DNA of 64,000 nt from Nocardia mikamii NBRC 108933 (GCF_001613505.1 NZ_BDCM01000006.1:434001-498000), one strand, 5' to 3'; positions 17,746-25,009 are shown, numbered from the stretch's first letter. Notes: generated from the sequence alone by a model not told the origin. Numbers and translations are program-made.

Positions 17746-17924
17746 TCGTAGTCCCCCTGAGGAATATTCTCGATCTCGACATCGACCTCATCGCCGTCCC
17801 GCAGTGCGAGAACATCTTCTTGGTTCACAGATGACAAGTGGAACCACGCGAGTGAGCCGTCCGAACGAGTCAGCACTCCGGTGCCGTTACGAACGTTCCA
17901 GCGGTAGACCGTGGCACGTTCCAC
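17709..17924 (-). CDS. Divergent cold-shock-domain protein
   Basis: A 71-residue OB-fold protein. Order and spacing match cold-shock proteins: ATVYRWNVRNGTGVLT (strand 1 to RNP1 position), GSLAWFHLSSV (RNP2 position) and a DGDEVDVEIENIPQG turn, as in CspA. RNP1 has lost the aromatic KGFGFI pattern, keeping only Trp and Tyr early, while RNP2 keeps Trp, Phe and His. RNA or ssDNA binding is probable but altered. GTG start at 17924 with GGGGAGG 6 nt upstream; the longer open frame upstream is unlikely. Its end overlaps the secreted-protein start by 37 bases. Confidence 0.7.
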   Translation of the reverse strand: MERATVYRWNVRNGTGVLTRSDGSLAWFHLSSVNQEDVLALRDGDEVDVEIENIPQGDYECRAVSVRRHIE

Positions 17925-17967
17925 GCGCTGCCTCCCCTTCGCCGCACCGTACGAGTGATCCCGATCA

Positions 17968-18060
17968 TCACACGTCTGAGTACTGCCGTGCAATCGAATT
18001 GCGAACCGCGAGATCGCACAACCCGATGACGAGTTCATCCGAACTGCCGTGCACACTCAC
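17968..18060 (-). CDS. Candidate 30-residue ORF, coupled to upstream ORF
   Basis: A GTG-initiated ORF whose start overlaps the stop of the upstream frame (GTGA) and has GGAGGAG about 8 nt before it. The peptide (SSDELVIGLCDLAVRNSIAR core) looks helical and protein-like. It ends 44 bases before the cold-shock-like gene on the same strand. It may be a small protein or the decayed end of a larger gene. Confidence 0.3.
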   Translation of the reverse strand: MSVHGSSDELVIGLCDLAVRNSIARQYSDV

Positions 18061-18452
18061 TGCCGCACTCCTCCCTCAGCCACAGGGGTTGGAAACCGTC
18101 CCCGAGTATTGCCACGCCGTGGACCGGGAGGGCCTTCCACCATAAACCCCGCCGCCCCGCGCAGCGGTCCGGTACTCACCTGATGCGCACCCCAATGGAT
18201 CATTTCGGCTGCGGCGGAATCATTTCCGACTCGCACACCTGCTTGGACGCGCCACAGAGTCCTCCGGTTCCTTTCGACTCGCCGCCTGCTGTCGTGACCG
18301 AGTCGTATCCCGCGCTGTGGGGTGTAGTCCATGGCTGCGAGCACGATCGCCGTCGCCGTCCACGAACCGAAGACAGTGACTTGCGCGTCCGTCACTACCG
18401 GTCCGCGTACTGCCGATCGAGGTAATGTGCCCGGCAAGCGGCCATGTGACAC
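18057..18452 (-). CDS. Doubtful ORF upstream of the cold-shock-like gene
   Basis: An open frame of up to 131 codons with no recognisable domain, rich in Arg, Gly and Pro. A plausible internal start gives VTDAQVTVFGSWTATAIVL at the N-terminus. It overlaps the next small ORF by a GTGA junction, the only sign that it may be translated. It could also be a gene remnant or chance frame. Confidence 0.2.
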   Translation of the reverse strand: MSHGRLPGTLPRSAVRGPVVTDAQVTVFGSWTATAIVLAAMDYTPQRGIRLGHDSRRRVERNRRTLWRVQAGVRVGNDSAAAEMIHWGAHQVSTGPLRGAAGFMVEGPPGPRRGNTRGRFPTPVAEGGVRQ

Positions 18453-18524
18453 AGAGTATGGCCGGACTCACCACCGGGTGTGCGAGATAACATCACTGCG
18501 ACACAACATGTTTGGAGACGCACA

Positions 18525-19055
18525 GTGCCTATCGAGCACGAGGCCAAGATTCTCGGGATAGATCCTCGGACCGCCGAACGTCGCATCCTCGACAAAGGGG
18601 GAAGCAAGCTCGGCGAACGGTTCATGCGGCGCTACGTTTACGACATCACCCCCGGCGACGAATCCACCTGGATCAGACTGCGCGACAACGGGAACGGCAT
18701 CACGCTCGCCGTCAAGCAGATCACCGACGATTCCATCGACGGCACTCACGAGGTAGAGGTCACCGTCAGCGACTTCACCGCCACCAACGAACTGCTCGAG
18801 CTGATGGGCTTCGTCCCCAAGTCGTACCAAGAGACCAAACGCGCGAGCTTCACTCTCGACGGTGCCCAGCTCGAAATAGATACGTGGCCCCTGATTCCTC
18901 CGTATCTGGAGATCGAAGCAGCGACGACGGAGGACGTCATCCGTGTCGCCGAACTGCTCGGCTACGCGGAGGCCGACCTCACCGGCGAGAACACGATCAA
19001 GATCTACGCCCGCCACGGAATCGACCTGAATACGATTCCCGAACTTCGCTTCTGA
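18525..19055 (+). CDS. CYTH-domain protein (class IV adenylate cyclase / triphosphatase type)
   Basis: A 176-residue protein starting with the CYTH signature EHEAK (ExExK, residues 4-8), followed by paired basic/acidic strands: YVYDITPGDESTWIRLRDNG, ITLAVKQ, HEVEVTV, RASFTLDGAQLEIDTWP and YLEIEA. The acidic and basic tunnel of this fold binds triphosphates; members are CyaB cyclases, thiamine triphosphatases or inorganic triphosphatases. GTG start with GGAG 7 nt upstream. It converges on gvpK with 21 bases between stops, sharing whatever termination exists. Exact substrate unknown. Confidence 0.8.
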   Translation: MPIEHEAKILGIDPRTAERRILDKGGSKLGERFMRRYVYDITPGDESTWIRLRDNGNGITLAVKQITDDSIDGTHEVEVTVSDFTATNELLELMGFVPKSYQETKRASFTLDGAQLEIDTWPLIPPYLEIEAATTEDVIRVAELLGYAEADLTGENTIKIYARHGIDLNTIPELRF

Positions 19056-19076
19056 GTGACCCTCCGGTCCGCACCA

Positions 19077-19373
19077 CTACTCGGGCGGGGGCAGGAGCGG
19101 CCCCAGCGGGCCGAGGTCGATGTTGAGGTCTTCCGGGGTGAGGCCGAAGTGTTCGCGCAATTCCTCCATGCGCTGTTCGAGCAGCATCAGGGTGGTGCCG
19201 ATGCGTTCGACCTGGGTGTCGGTGAGGTCGCCGGCGTCGACGCGGCGCAGCGCCTGGCGCTCCATCAGCTGGCGCAGCAGCTCCACCAGGGTGAGCACGA
19301 GGGTGACCAGTCCGCGCTCCACCGATTCCGGATCCGTGTCGATACGCGGTGGGATACCGCCGAATTCAGTCAT
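19077..19373 (-). CDS. gvpK: Gas vesicle protein GvpK
   Basis: A 98-residue GvpK-family protein: RGLVTLVLTLVELLRQLMERQALRRVDAG and VERIGTTLMLLEQRMEELREHFGL are the two conserved helices. GvpK is an essential minor assembly protein. It ends the gas-vesicle operon. The ATG at 19373 overlaps the stop of gvpS by 8 bases. The Leu-Pro-rich C-terminus (LGPLGPLLPPPE) is typical of actinobacterial forms. The longer reading frame upstream is inside gvpS. Confidence 0.92.
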   Translation of the reverse strand: MTEFGGIPPRIDTDPESVERGLVTLVLTLVELLRQLMERQALRRVDAGDLTDTQVERIGTTLMLLEQRMEELREHFGLTPEDLNIDLGPLGPLLPPPE

Positions 19374-19617
19374 CGCCGTGCTTGTCGGGCGGCGCGGACA
19401 GGGCCGGCGGGAACAGGGTGCTGATCGAGGAGATGAGGGCACGCAGCGAGATCTGCACCAGATCCACATCGGCGATGGCGAGTTTGATGTCGCCGGTGAT
19501 GATCACACCGCCGGCCAGCACCCGGTCCAGAAGGTCGACCAGCGCGACACGTCGCTCGGTGTCGACGCCGCGATCGGGCGGTGACGTGCCGGCGCGCGTC
19601 ATGTCGGCCCTCGTCAT
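19366..19617 (-). CDS. gvpS: Gas vesicle protein GvpS (GvpA/J family)
   Basis: An 83-residue member of the GvpA/GvpJ/GvpS family: RRVALVDLLDRVLAGGVIITGDIKLAIADVDLVQISLRALISS aligns with the helix-strand-strand-helix core of GvpA. The short Arg/Thr start and lack of a long tail mark it as a minor paralogue (GvpS position, between gvpL and gvpK as in Streptomyces). The ATG overlaps the gvpL stop (ATGA) and the end overlaps gvpK. Confidence 0.88.
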   Translation of the reverse strand: MTRADMTRAGTSPPDRGVDTERRVALVDLLDRVLAGGVIITGDIKLAIADVDLVQISLRALISSISTLFPPALSAPPDKHGDD

Positions 19618-20402
19618 GACGGCTCGCGCTGCACGCCCGCGAACGAATACGGGGGCCACGGACCGGTGAGTTCCAGCCTGATGCCGGGGAACTCGGCGCC
19701 GAGCGCGGTGACGGTCGCCGTGAAGTCCTCGGTCCGGTCGTCGTCGACGAGGTAGGTGCCGTTGAGCACCATCCAGTCGCGCCGGCCGCTCACCGCCGGA
19801 TCGGTCAGCGGCTGACATCGTCCGGCCGCGGCCCGGCGCAGCAACCGCTCGTGCACCTGCGCCGCCCGCTCGGCCGCGTCGCGTTCGACGGTTTCCTGCG
19901 CGGACAATTGCGCGCGCCGCCGCGCCAGATACGCCGCGCCCGGCGTCATCGTGCCGGCTTCGGCCTTGGCCTCGGCAACGGCGGCGGTGAGGGCGGCGCG
20001 GTCGCCGTACGCGCGCACTCCCCACTCGGTGCGCCCGCTCACCAAGTCCAGCGCCGCGGCGAAATCCGCTCGCCGTTCGACGAGCAACTCCTGCACCCGG
20101 TCGTCGTCGCGGAAGACGGTGGCCAGCCGCAACGGAACAGCCGGACCTCGGCGGACCACCGCCGAGACCACCGCGTCATGGGCCCGGGCCGTCGCCTCCA
20201 GCCAGTCCAGATCCTCGAAGTTCCGGCGCAGCGGCTCCTCGCCGAACACATCCAGCGGCACCGAGCCGACGAAGGCGGTGAGATTGCCGGAAACGAGCGT
20301 CCGCACCGGCTCCCCGGCGACTCCGGTGGGCGCGTCGGTCTCCGCCTCCTCGTCGCTGTGGGGCGCGACCGCGTACAGCCAGACCAGGCAACGACCTGTC
20401 AC
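19614..20402 (-). CDS. gvpL: Gas vesicle protein GvpL (GvpF/L family)
   Basis: A 262-residue GvpF/GvpL-family protein: begins CLVWLYAVAP, contains VPLRLATVFRDDDRVQELL (about 93-111), a middle helical region and the C-terminal LTGPWPPYSFAG motif. These are two-domain proteins that bind GvpA and act in assembly. GTG start overlaps the stop of gvpJ (GTGA). It is the second F/L paralogue of the operon. Confidence 0.92.
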   Translation of the reverse strand: MTGRCLVWLYAVAPHSDEEAETDAPTGVAGEPVRTLVSGNLTAFVGSVPLDVFGEEPLRRNFEDLDWLEATARAHDAVVSAVVRRGPAVPLRLATVFRDDDRVQELLVERRADFAAALDLVSGRTEWGVRAYGDRAALTAAVAEAKAEAGTMTPGAAYLARRRAQLSAQETVERDAAERAAQVHERLLRRAAAGRCQPLTDPAVSGRRDWMVLNGTYLVDDDRTEDFTATVTALGAEFPGIRLELTGPWPPYSFAGVQREPS

Positions 20403-20794
20403 GATCGCTCTTTCCTCGACTCACGCCCACGCTCGATGGGTTGCCGGCGTTCGTTCGCCGCCTCCAATTGGGCGATCCGCTCGCGCAGTTCCCGGTTCTC
20501 GATTTCCAGGTCGCTGTCCTGCTTTTCCAGCGTGCGAGCCTTACTGCTGAGCCAGGGATCGGTCTCCCACCAGTCGATGCCCACCGCCTTGGCCGTCTCC
20601 AGGGACGCGACGACCAAGCGCAACTTGATGGTGAGCAGTTCGATGTCGAGGAGATTCACCTGGATATCGCCCGCGATCACCAAGCCCTTGTCGAGGACTC
20701 GCTCCAGGATGTCGGCGAGATTGGTGGAGTGCCCGCCCCCACCCCCGCCCCCGTAGGGCTGCGGCGCGTACGACTCGCCTCCGACCACCGTCAT
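20399..20794 (-). CDS. gvpJ: Gas vesicle protein GvpJ with Gly-rich N-terminus
   Basis: A 131-residue GvpA-family paralogue. The core (about 25-85) reads NLADILERVLDKGLVIAGDIQVNLLDIELLTIKLRLVVAS, then a helix with WWETDPWLSS and a coiled-coil tail (KQDSDLEIENRELRERIAQLEAANE, described by positions 95-118). GvpJ caps or seeds vesicle tips. Unusually, about 24 residues with a run of seven Gly precede the core. The ATG overlaps the gvpO stop (ATGA). Confidence 0.9.
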   Translation of the reverse strand: MTVVGGESYAPQPYGGGGGGGHSTNLADILERVLDKGLVIAGDIQVNLLDIELLTIKLRLVVASLETAKAVGIDWWETDPWLSSKARTLEKQDSDLEIENRELRERIAQLEAANERRQPIERGRESRKERS

Positions 20795-21123
20795 TGCTGT
20801 CCCCTCGCGCCGATATCGGTGCTGCCGCGGATGTAGCGCTTGGTTCTGCGGTAGGCCAGCAGGTTCTCGTCGAAATCGATCTCGACCTGATAGAGCGCCA
20901 TGATGTCGGCCGAGGAGGGGATGCGGCGATCCTCGAGCACCTCGATCTCCACCAGCCAGCCGTCGTCGGTCGGCTCCACGCTCGTGACGCCCTGAAGCGG
21001 GTTCGACGTCAGTTCCGCGAGGCATTCGACCGCCACCCCGGCGGCCTGCGCCGCGGTGAGGGGCGGTTGTTCGTCCGATGCCTGGGCATCGTCGGGGAGG
21101 GTGTCGCGGGCCACGGGAGTCAC
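20791..21123 (-). CDS. gvpO: Gas vesicle protein GvpO
   Basis: A 110-residue GvpO-family protein. The conserved region is WLVEIEVLEDRRIPSSADIM followed by ALYQVEIDFDENLLAYRRTKRYIRG (about 56-100). GvpO is required for vesicle formation in haloarchaea and actinomycetes. Its N-terminal 25 residues are acidic and variable. GTG start with a GGAAG site close upstream; 19 bases follow gvpG. Confidence 0.9.
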   Translation of the reverse strand: MTPVARDTLPDDAQASDEQPPLTAAQAAGVAVECLAELTSNPLQGVTSVEPTDDGWLVEIEVLEDRRIPSSADIMALYQVEIDFDENLLAYRRTKRYIRGSTDIGARGQQ

Positions 21124-21142
21124 TTCTTCCGGTCGGTCGGAC

Positions 21143-21370
21143 CTACCTCGGACCGGTCATCCGATTCAGGATCTCTTGTTGCGCTTGCGCGGCCTCCTCC
21201 GCGGACAGTTCGCCGGCGGCTGCGGCACGGTCGATGTCCTCGAGCTCGCGCCGCAACCTCACGGGATCGTGCATTTGCTGTTCGACCTGCTCCTGGATCA
21301 ATTCACTCAGCCAGATCACGCCACGAACCGGCGCGGCGGGGAGCAGGAGTATCGATGAGATCAGACCCAT
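21143..21370 (-). CDS. gvpG: Gas vesicle protein GvpG
   Basis: A 75-residue GvpG: MGLISSILLLPAAPVRGVIWLSE followed by a charged helix with EQVEQQMHDP and LSAEEAAQAQQEILNRM. This is the standard small assembly protein, always near gvpF. It starts 3 bases after the gvpF stop. Confidence 0.92.
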   Translation of the reverse strand: MGLISSILLLPAAPVRGVIWLSELIQEQVEQQMHDPVRLRRELEDIDRAAAAGELSAEEAAQAQQEILNRMTGPR

Positions 21371-21373
21371 GCC

Positions 21374-22135
21374 TCACCCCTCCGGTGCTCGCTTCGTCAC
21401 GAAGTCGTAGGCCGCCATCGGCCCGAGCAGACTCAACTCCACCCGGCCGTCCCACTCCGACATGAGCCGGCGCAACAACTCCTCCAGTTCGTCCTGCCGG
21501 GCCGTTTCGACCAGTGCCGCGACGTGAACCGCATCCTCTTCGTGGGTGGGGTCGCGCAGATTGACCATCGCGTCGAGTTTCTCCAGTTCGGAAGCCACTG
21601 CGCGGGTGTCCTCGGCTCGCTTCGTCTCGATGGCCTGATTGATCATCTCGCCCAGCATGATTCGCTCGTTGCGGGTCGCATCCTCCGATTTCCCACGGAT
21701 CTCGTCTCGGAGGCGGGCGGCGTCGGCATTCTCGTCGAGCAATTCGCGCAGGATCGCATCCTCGACGTAACGCCCTCTGATGACGAACTGCACCCGCCCC
21801 TCGAGTTCCACCAGTGCCGCGTGGAATTCGTCTTCGTTCGCCTCGAGCAGTTCATTTTCCACCGCATCGGTGTCGGTCATGACCGCGCCGAACCGCAGCG
21901 GCAGCACGGGTGCCACCGCCGCGGACCCGTCGAGGAGTTTCTCGTGGGCGGTGAGGTCCTGGGGTGTGCCCAGGGGCCGATCGGAGGCGAGCGGACTGAC
22001 CAGCGCGGCGATGTCACCGTGCCGCACGACCGTCACCTCACCCGGCGGATCGCCGACGCCGGTGGCGTCTGGCTGCGGCTCGACGTCGGCGGGCACGATG
22101 CCGTAGACGTATACGGCTGTTGTGTCGGCAGCCAT
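21374..22135 (-). CDS. gvpF: Gas vesicle protein GvpF
   Basis: A 253-residue GvpF/L-family protein: YVYGIVPADVE at the N-terminus, VLPLRFGAVMTD (about 79-90), VQFVIRGRYVE (about 117-127) and C-terminal LSLLGPMAAYDFVT. GvpF binds the major subunit GvpA and is the only accessory protein at its surface in other systems. ATG at 22135 is chosen (GGAGG 7 nt upstream); the GTG at 22138 is an alternative. The start overlaps the gvpA stop. Confidence 0.93.
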   Translation of the reverse strand: MAADTTAVYVYGIVPADVEPQPDATGVGDPPGEVTVVRHGDIAALVSPLASDRPLGTPQDLTAHEKLLDGSAAVAPVLPLRFGAVMTDTDAVENELLEANEDEFHAALVELEGRVQFVIRGRYVEDAILRELLDENADAARLRDEIRGKSEDATRNERIMLGEMINQAIETKRAEDTRAVASELEKLDAMVNLRDPTHEEDAVHVAALVETARQDELEELLRRLMSEWDGRVELSLLGPMAAYDFVTKRAPEG

Positions 22136-22554
22136 CACCGCTCCTCCCGCTTCGAGGGCCGGTGCACCGTCTGCCGCTTGTCCTGCACATCGCCGAGGAA
22201 GTCCGCGACCTTCTTGCCGGCCGCGTCGAGGGCGCCCTTCGTCTTGTGCTCGGCCGCGCCCTCGGTGACCTCGCCGACGATGTCGGTCAGGCCCTTCGGC
22301 TCACTGGACGAGATCTCGAGCCGGTTCACCGCTTCGGCGAACCGCAGATATGTGTCGACACTGGCGACCACGACGCGCGCGTCGATGGTCACCAATTCGA
22401 TGCCCACCAGCGACACCCGGGCGAACGCGTCGATCACCAGGCCTTTGTCGAGGATGGTGTCGATTACATCGGCGAGGCTGGACGAGTTCGGCCGGGCCAT
22501 GGTGCCGGCTCCACCTCCCCCTCCGCCCCCGCCTCCCGCGGGTTCGATCGTCAT
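22135..22554 (-). CDS. gvpA: Major gas vesicle protein GvpA with N- and C-terminal extensions
   Basis: A 139-residue GvpA. The core from [12 protein letters not shown] (about 19) through [20 protein letters not shown] to [14 protein letters not shown] (about 98) is the classic amphipathic wall subunit. It is preceded by 18 residues with a run of nine Gly and followed by about 40 charged residues ([20 protein letters not shown]). Two starts are possible: ATG 22554, overlapping the previous stop and preceded by GGAG 7 nt upstream, or ATG 22500, which gives a standard GvpA N-terminus and has GGAGGTGG about 10 nt upstream. Which is used decides whether the glycine arm exists. Confidence 0.92.
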   Translation of the reverse strand: MTIEPAGGGGGGGGGAGTMARPNSSSLADVIDTILDKGLVIDAFARVSLVGIELVTIDARVVVASVDTYLRFAEAVNRLEISSSEPKGLTDIVGEVTEGAAEHKTKGALDAAGKKVADFLGDVQDKRQTVHRPSKREER

Positions 22555-23639
22555 TTTCTTGCTCCTCCGCTCACACGTGGGCGGCGAGTGACCGAGCTCT
22601 TGCGGGCGGCCGTTCGGCGGCGAGGTGGCTCCGGTTCTTCCTCCTCGTCCCGATCCTCGTCCTGCTCGTCCTGCTCGTCCTCGTCTTCCTCGTCTTCTTC
22701 CGTCTCATCCGGTTCTTCGTCGTCGAACGCTTCCTCGTCGGCGGTGTCCTCGTCGTGGTCTTCCTCGTCGCGCTCTTCCTCGGCGGCGCTCTCTTCCTCT
22801 TCGCGCTGTCGCGCCGTCTCGTCGTCTTCCACGACCTCGCCGTCGCGGATCTCGCCGTGCCAGCCGACGATGTCGTCGCTGTGCAGGACCGCATCGGTCA
22901 TGACATGACGCTGAAAGTGCTTGAGCTCCAACCGGCATCGGCGACCGGCCGCACGCCACATATTGGCGGTCTTCTCGAACACCCCCTGCGGGTGATACTC
23001 GAGCACCACCAGAATCCGCGTGAGGTTCGGGGTGAGCTCATAGAAGCCGACGGCGCCGTCGATATATCCCTTGGCGCCCTTGGAACGCCACACGATCCGC
23101 TCGAACGGAATCTGTTCGATGATCGTGGACTCCCAGGTTCGCCTCGACCAGAACACCTTGCCGGTCCAGCTGAGTTTCTCGTCGGAAACCTGCTCGACCT
23201 GCTCGAGCTTCTTGGTGAATTTCGGGAAGTCGGCGAATTGCGTCCACTGGTCGTAGGCCAGATCGATCGGCACGCCGACATCGATCTCCTCGACGATATT
23301 GGTCAGCTTGAGCTTCTTGCCTCCGCCGCCTTTGCCACCACCCCCGGTCAGCGAACCCTTGACCGACTCGAACGTGTCCTTGGCAGAGTGCTTGAGTTTG
23401 CTCAGACCTCCACTCATCATCGCCTGCAGCGGCGAGGCACCGCCGGCCAACTTGTCCACACCTGTCACCGCCGCCAGCAGATTCCCTTCGCCACCCGCAT
23501 AGTCGTTCAACCGGCCGGCGGTTTTCGAGACCCGGTCCGAGAGGCCGGCCACCGCGCGTTCGGCCACCGTCCCCGCGAGGTTCTGCACGGATTGCTGGAG
23601 CAGGCCGGTCGGTCCGGACGACTGAGCCGTTTTCGCCAT
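22551..23639 (-). CDS. Gas-vesicle-cluster SRPBCC protein with acidic and basic tail
   Basis: A 362-residue protein. Residues 1-100 are Ala/Ser-rich helices ([14 protein letters not shown]); about 105-245 form an SRPBCC/polyketide-cyclase domain ([20 protein letters not shown], then [20 protein letters not shown]). Then comes a tail of over 60 mostly Glu/Asp residues (about 262-335) and a final Arg/Lys-rich end. Streptomyces gvp clusters carry a comparable gene (gvpZ, recalled). ATG 23639 is preferred (AGGAG 9 nt upstream); ATG 23648 overlaps the previous stop. Role in assembly unknown; the fold could bind a lipid or small hydrophobic ligand. Confidence 0.78.
   Translation of the reverse strand: MAKTAQSSGPTGLLQQSVQNLAGTVAERAVAGLSDRVSKTAGRLNDYAGGEGNLLAAVTGVDKLAGGASPLQAMMSGGLSKLKHSAKDTFESVKGSLTGGGGKGGGGKKLKLTNIVEEIDVGVPIDLAYDQWTQFADFPKFTKKLEQVEQVSDEKLSWTGKVFWSRRTWESTIIEQIPFERIVWRSKGAKGYIDGAVGFYELTPNLTRILVVLEYHPQGVFEKTANMWRAAGRRCRLELKHFQRHVMTDAVLHSDDIVGWHGEIRDGEVVEDDETARQREEEESAAEEERDEEDHDEDTADEEAFDDEEPDETEEDEEDEDEQDEQDEDRDEEEEPEPPRRRTAARKSSVTRRPRVSGGARK
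22620..22835. repeat. Low-complexity GAG/GAC-rich coding tract
   Basis: On the minus strand this stretch is almost only GAG, GAA, GAC and GAT codons with a few others, encoding the acidic tail of the SRPBCC protein. Short units such as GACGAGCAG recur (DEQDEQDED), so copy-number change by slippage is likely. Confidence 0.7.
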
Positions 23640-23644
23640 CGCTC

Positions 23645-24286
23645 TCATCTCCTCGTGCGGCGCACGGGCGGTTCGCCGGAATCGGAGCGGCTGCGCCGAC
23701 TGACCGAAACGGGCTTGCGTTCGGCGGATTTGCGGGCAGAAGTCCGAGAAGTCGTCGTCTTCCGCGCTCGCTGGGGCGAGGGCTTTCGTGCCCGCGGTGC
23801 CGGCCGCTCGGCCTCCTGCTCGTCCGCGCCGGAATCGACGTCGTCCTCGAACTCGTCGTCGGAGGACGCCGCTCGCGCGCGCCGGGCGGATTTCCGCTTG
23901 CCGCCCTCCTTGGGCTCCTCCTCGGGCTCCTCGTCCGGCACCTCGTCCGGCTCGGCCTCCGGCGATTGCTCGCCGCTGTCACCCGACAGCAACGACGAGC
24001 CCTGCTGCAGCCTGGTGTTGAGCGAATCGAGCTGGTTGCTCGCGGCGGTCACCGCGGCGGATCGGGCCGCGCCCAGCAATTCGTCGCGAACGGTGTCGGT
24101 GAGTTGGGTCAGGTCCGCCGACGATTTGAGCAGCGACGTCCCCCGCTCGAGCAACTCACCGGGAAGGTCCGACGAACGTTTGGCCATCATCGCCCCCGCC
24201 ACCCCCAGCGCGAAGCGCATCTTCCGCGTGCGCCCCAGCAAATAACCTATGCCCACCCCTATAGCGATACTTGTGCCACCCTTCAT
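23645..24286 (-). CDS. Gas-vesicle-cluster YtxH/GvpT-like membrane protein with charged tail
   Basis: A 213-residue protein, first gene of the operon. Residues 3-35 (TSIAIGVGIGYLLGRTRKMRFALGVAG) form a short membrane or Gly-zipper segment as in YtxH/GvpT-type proteins. A helical part follows (LTQLTDTVRDELLGAARSAAVTAASNQ), then an acidic section rich in PDE/EEPEE (about 105-125) and a long basic, Ser/Arg/Lys tail resembling histone H1 ends. ATG with GAGGAG 6 nt upstream. Likely the counterpart of Streptomyces gvpY. Function unknown. Confidence 0.75.
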   Translation of the reverse strand: MKGGTSIAIGVGIGYLLGRTRKMRFALGVAGAMMAKRSSDLPGELLERGTSLLKSSADLTQLTDTVRDELLGAARSAAVTAASNQLDSLNTRLQQGSSLLSGDSGEQSPEAEPDEVPDEEPEEEPKEGGKRKSARRARAASSDDEFEDDVDSGADEQEAERPAPRARKPSPQRARKTTTSRTSARKSAERKPVSVSRRSRSDSGEPPVRRTRR

Positions 24287-24402
24287 GGCCTTCTCCTCGT
24301 TTGCTCGACACGCCTGCACGGCCGCACTGCCGCGGGATGGTCGAGCGATGAGACCCCGATGTTTGGAGTAAGCCACATCACAGAATGGCCTTATATCAGC
24401 GT

Positions 24403-24408
24403 ATACCC
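24403..24408 (-). promoter_or_regulatory. Possible sigma-B/F-type -10 of the gvp operon
   Basis: GGGTAT on the minus strand, about 117 bases before the first gvp gene, matches the -10 of stress sigma factors of the SigB/SigF group, which drive gvp genes in Streptomyces. A matching -35 (GTTT-type) is not evident, so support is weak. Confidence 0.3.
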
Positions 24409-24423
24409 AGCTATCGTCTCTGT

Positions 24424-24450
24424 CGGCTATTAGCCGGAGGGACTTCCGGC
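24424..24450. terminator. Two adjacent small stem-loops after the J-domain gene
   Basis: CGGCT/AGCCG (24424-24436) and GCCGGA/TCCGGC (24433-24450) are overlapping inverted repeats just after the J-domain gene stop on the minus strand and upstream of the gvp promoter area. They may end the upstream transcript or be alternative structures. Confidence 0.4.
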
Positions 24451-24457
24451 ATATGGA

Positions 24458-24769
24458 TCAACGCAGTCGCCGGGTGCGCCGGCGCCGGCGCAGTACTCGC
24501 ACCGCCCGCCGCCAGCCGCGCGGTGTGGCGACGAATCGCACCGGCCGGTCGAATCGGTCCGTCGGGTCGACCCCGGACGCGGCGGTGCCGGCCCGGCGGG
24601 CGGCCTCGTAGCGAGCCAGCCCCTCCCGGAACGCGACCGGGTCACCGCCGACATCGGGATGCTGGGTGCGCACGAATCGGCGGTAGGCCGCGCGGTCGGC
24701 AGCCGACCATCCGGCGCGCGCCGTCGGCGTCCGCGCCGCCCGGATCGGTTCGGGATCTCTGCTCGCCAT
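24458..24769 (-). CDS. Truncated J-domain-like protein
   Basis: A 103-residue basic protein with the core AAYRRFVRTQHPDVGGDPVAFREGLARYEAARR (described by residues 20-52): an HPD motif followed by the helix-III pattern of J-domains. The helix II before HPD is short, so it is a minimal J-like domain with an Arg-rich C-terminus (RRAVRVLRRRRRTRR). It may be a degenerate DnaJ partner. ATG 24769 has GGAGG very near (2-3 nt); longer starts have none. Located between the gvp operon and a divergent small ORF. Confidence 0.5.
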   Translation of the reverse strand: MASRDPEPIRAARTPTARAGWSAADRAAYRRFVRTQHPDVGGDPVAFREGLARYEAARRAGTAASGVDPTDRFDRPVRFVATPRGWRRAVRVLRRRRRTRRLR

Positions 24770-24844
24770 CCCCTCCAGTATCACCACACCCATCGCGCCG
24801 AAACCGTGACCGTACGCACTGTCCGAAATGGGTACTCCCCGGCC

Positions 24845-25009
24845 ATGGACGACAGCGCGCAGATTCGACCGGTACCGATGCGGCGGCGGCCCTGGTTCGC
24901 GGATCTGGAAGAAGCCGAACGACGTGGCGCTCACGGCAACGCCGGGCTCGGCTATTTCGACTGTGATTGCGAGATCTGCCACCGGCGGTTCCGGCCGGCT
25001 GCGGTCTGA
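24845..25009 (+). CDS. Small Cys-rich protein, possible zinc knuckle
   Basis: A 54-residue ORF ending DCDCEICHRRFRPAAV: Cys-x-Cys-x-x-Cys-His suggests a small metal site. The middle (MRRRPWFADLEEAERRGAHGNAG, residues 12-34) is charged and helical. No Shine-Dalgarno is obvious. The stop codon lies inside the tRNA-like fragment at 25001-25053. Divergent from the J-domain gene. Confidence 0.45.
   Translation: MDDSAQIRPVPMRRRPWFADLEEAERRGAHGNAGLGYFDCDCEICHRRFRPAAV

Larger units (their letters stand above)
17925..18524. other. 600-base stretch without a firm gene
   Basis: Between the cold-shock-like gene and the CYTH gene there is no confidently coding frame; only the two low-confidence minus-strand ORFs above. 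No tRNA-like fold, insertion-sequence end or strong terminator was seen. The promoter of the CYTH gene (plus strand) must lie at its right end. Confidence 0.5.

Noticed and set aside
22625..22830. Possible CRISPR or VNTR array in the gas-vesicle cluster
   Set aside because: The repetition is coding low complexity (Glu/Asp codons) with no constant repeat plus unique spacers.
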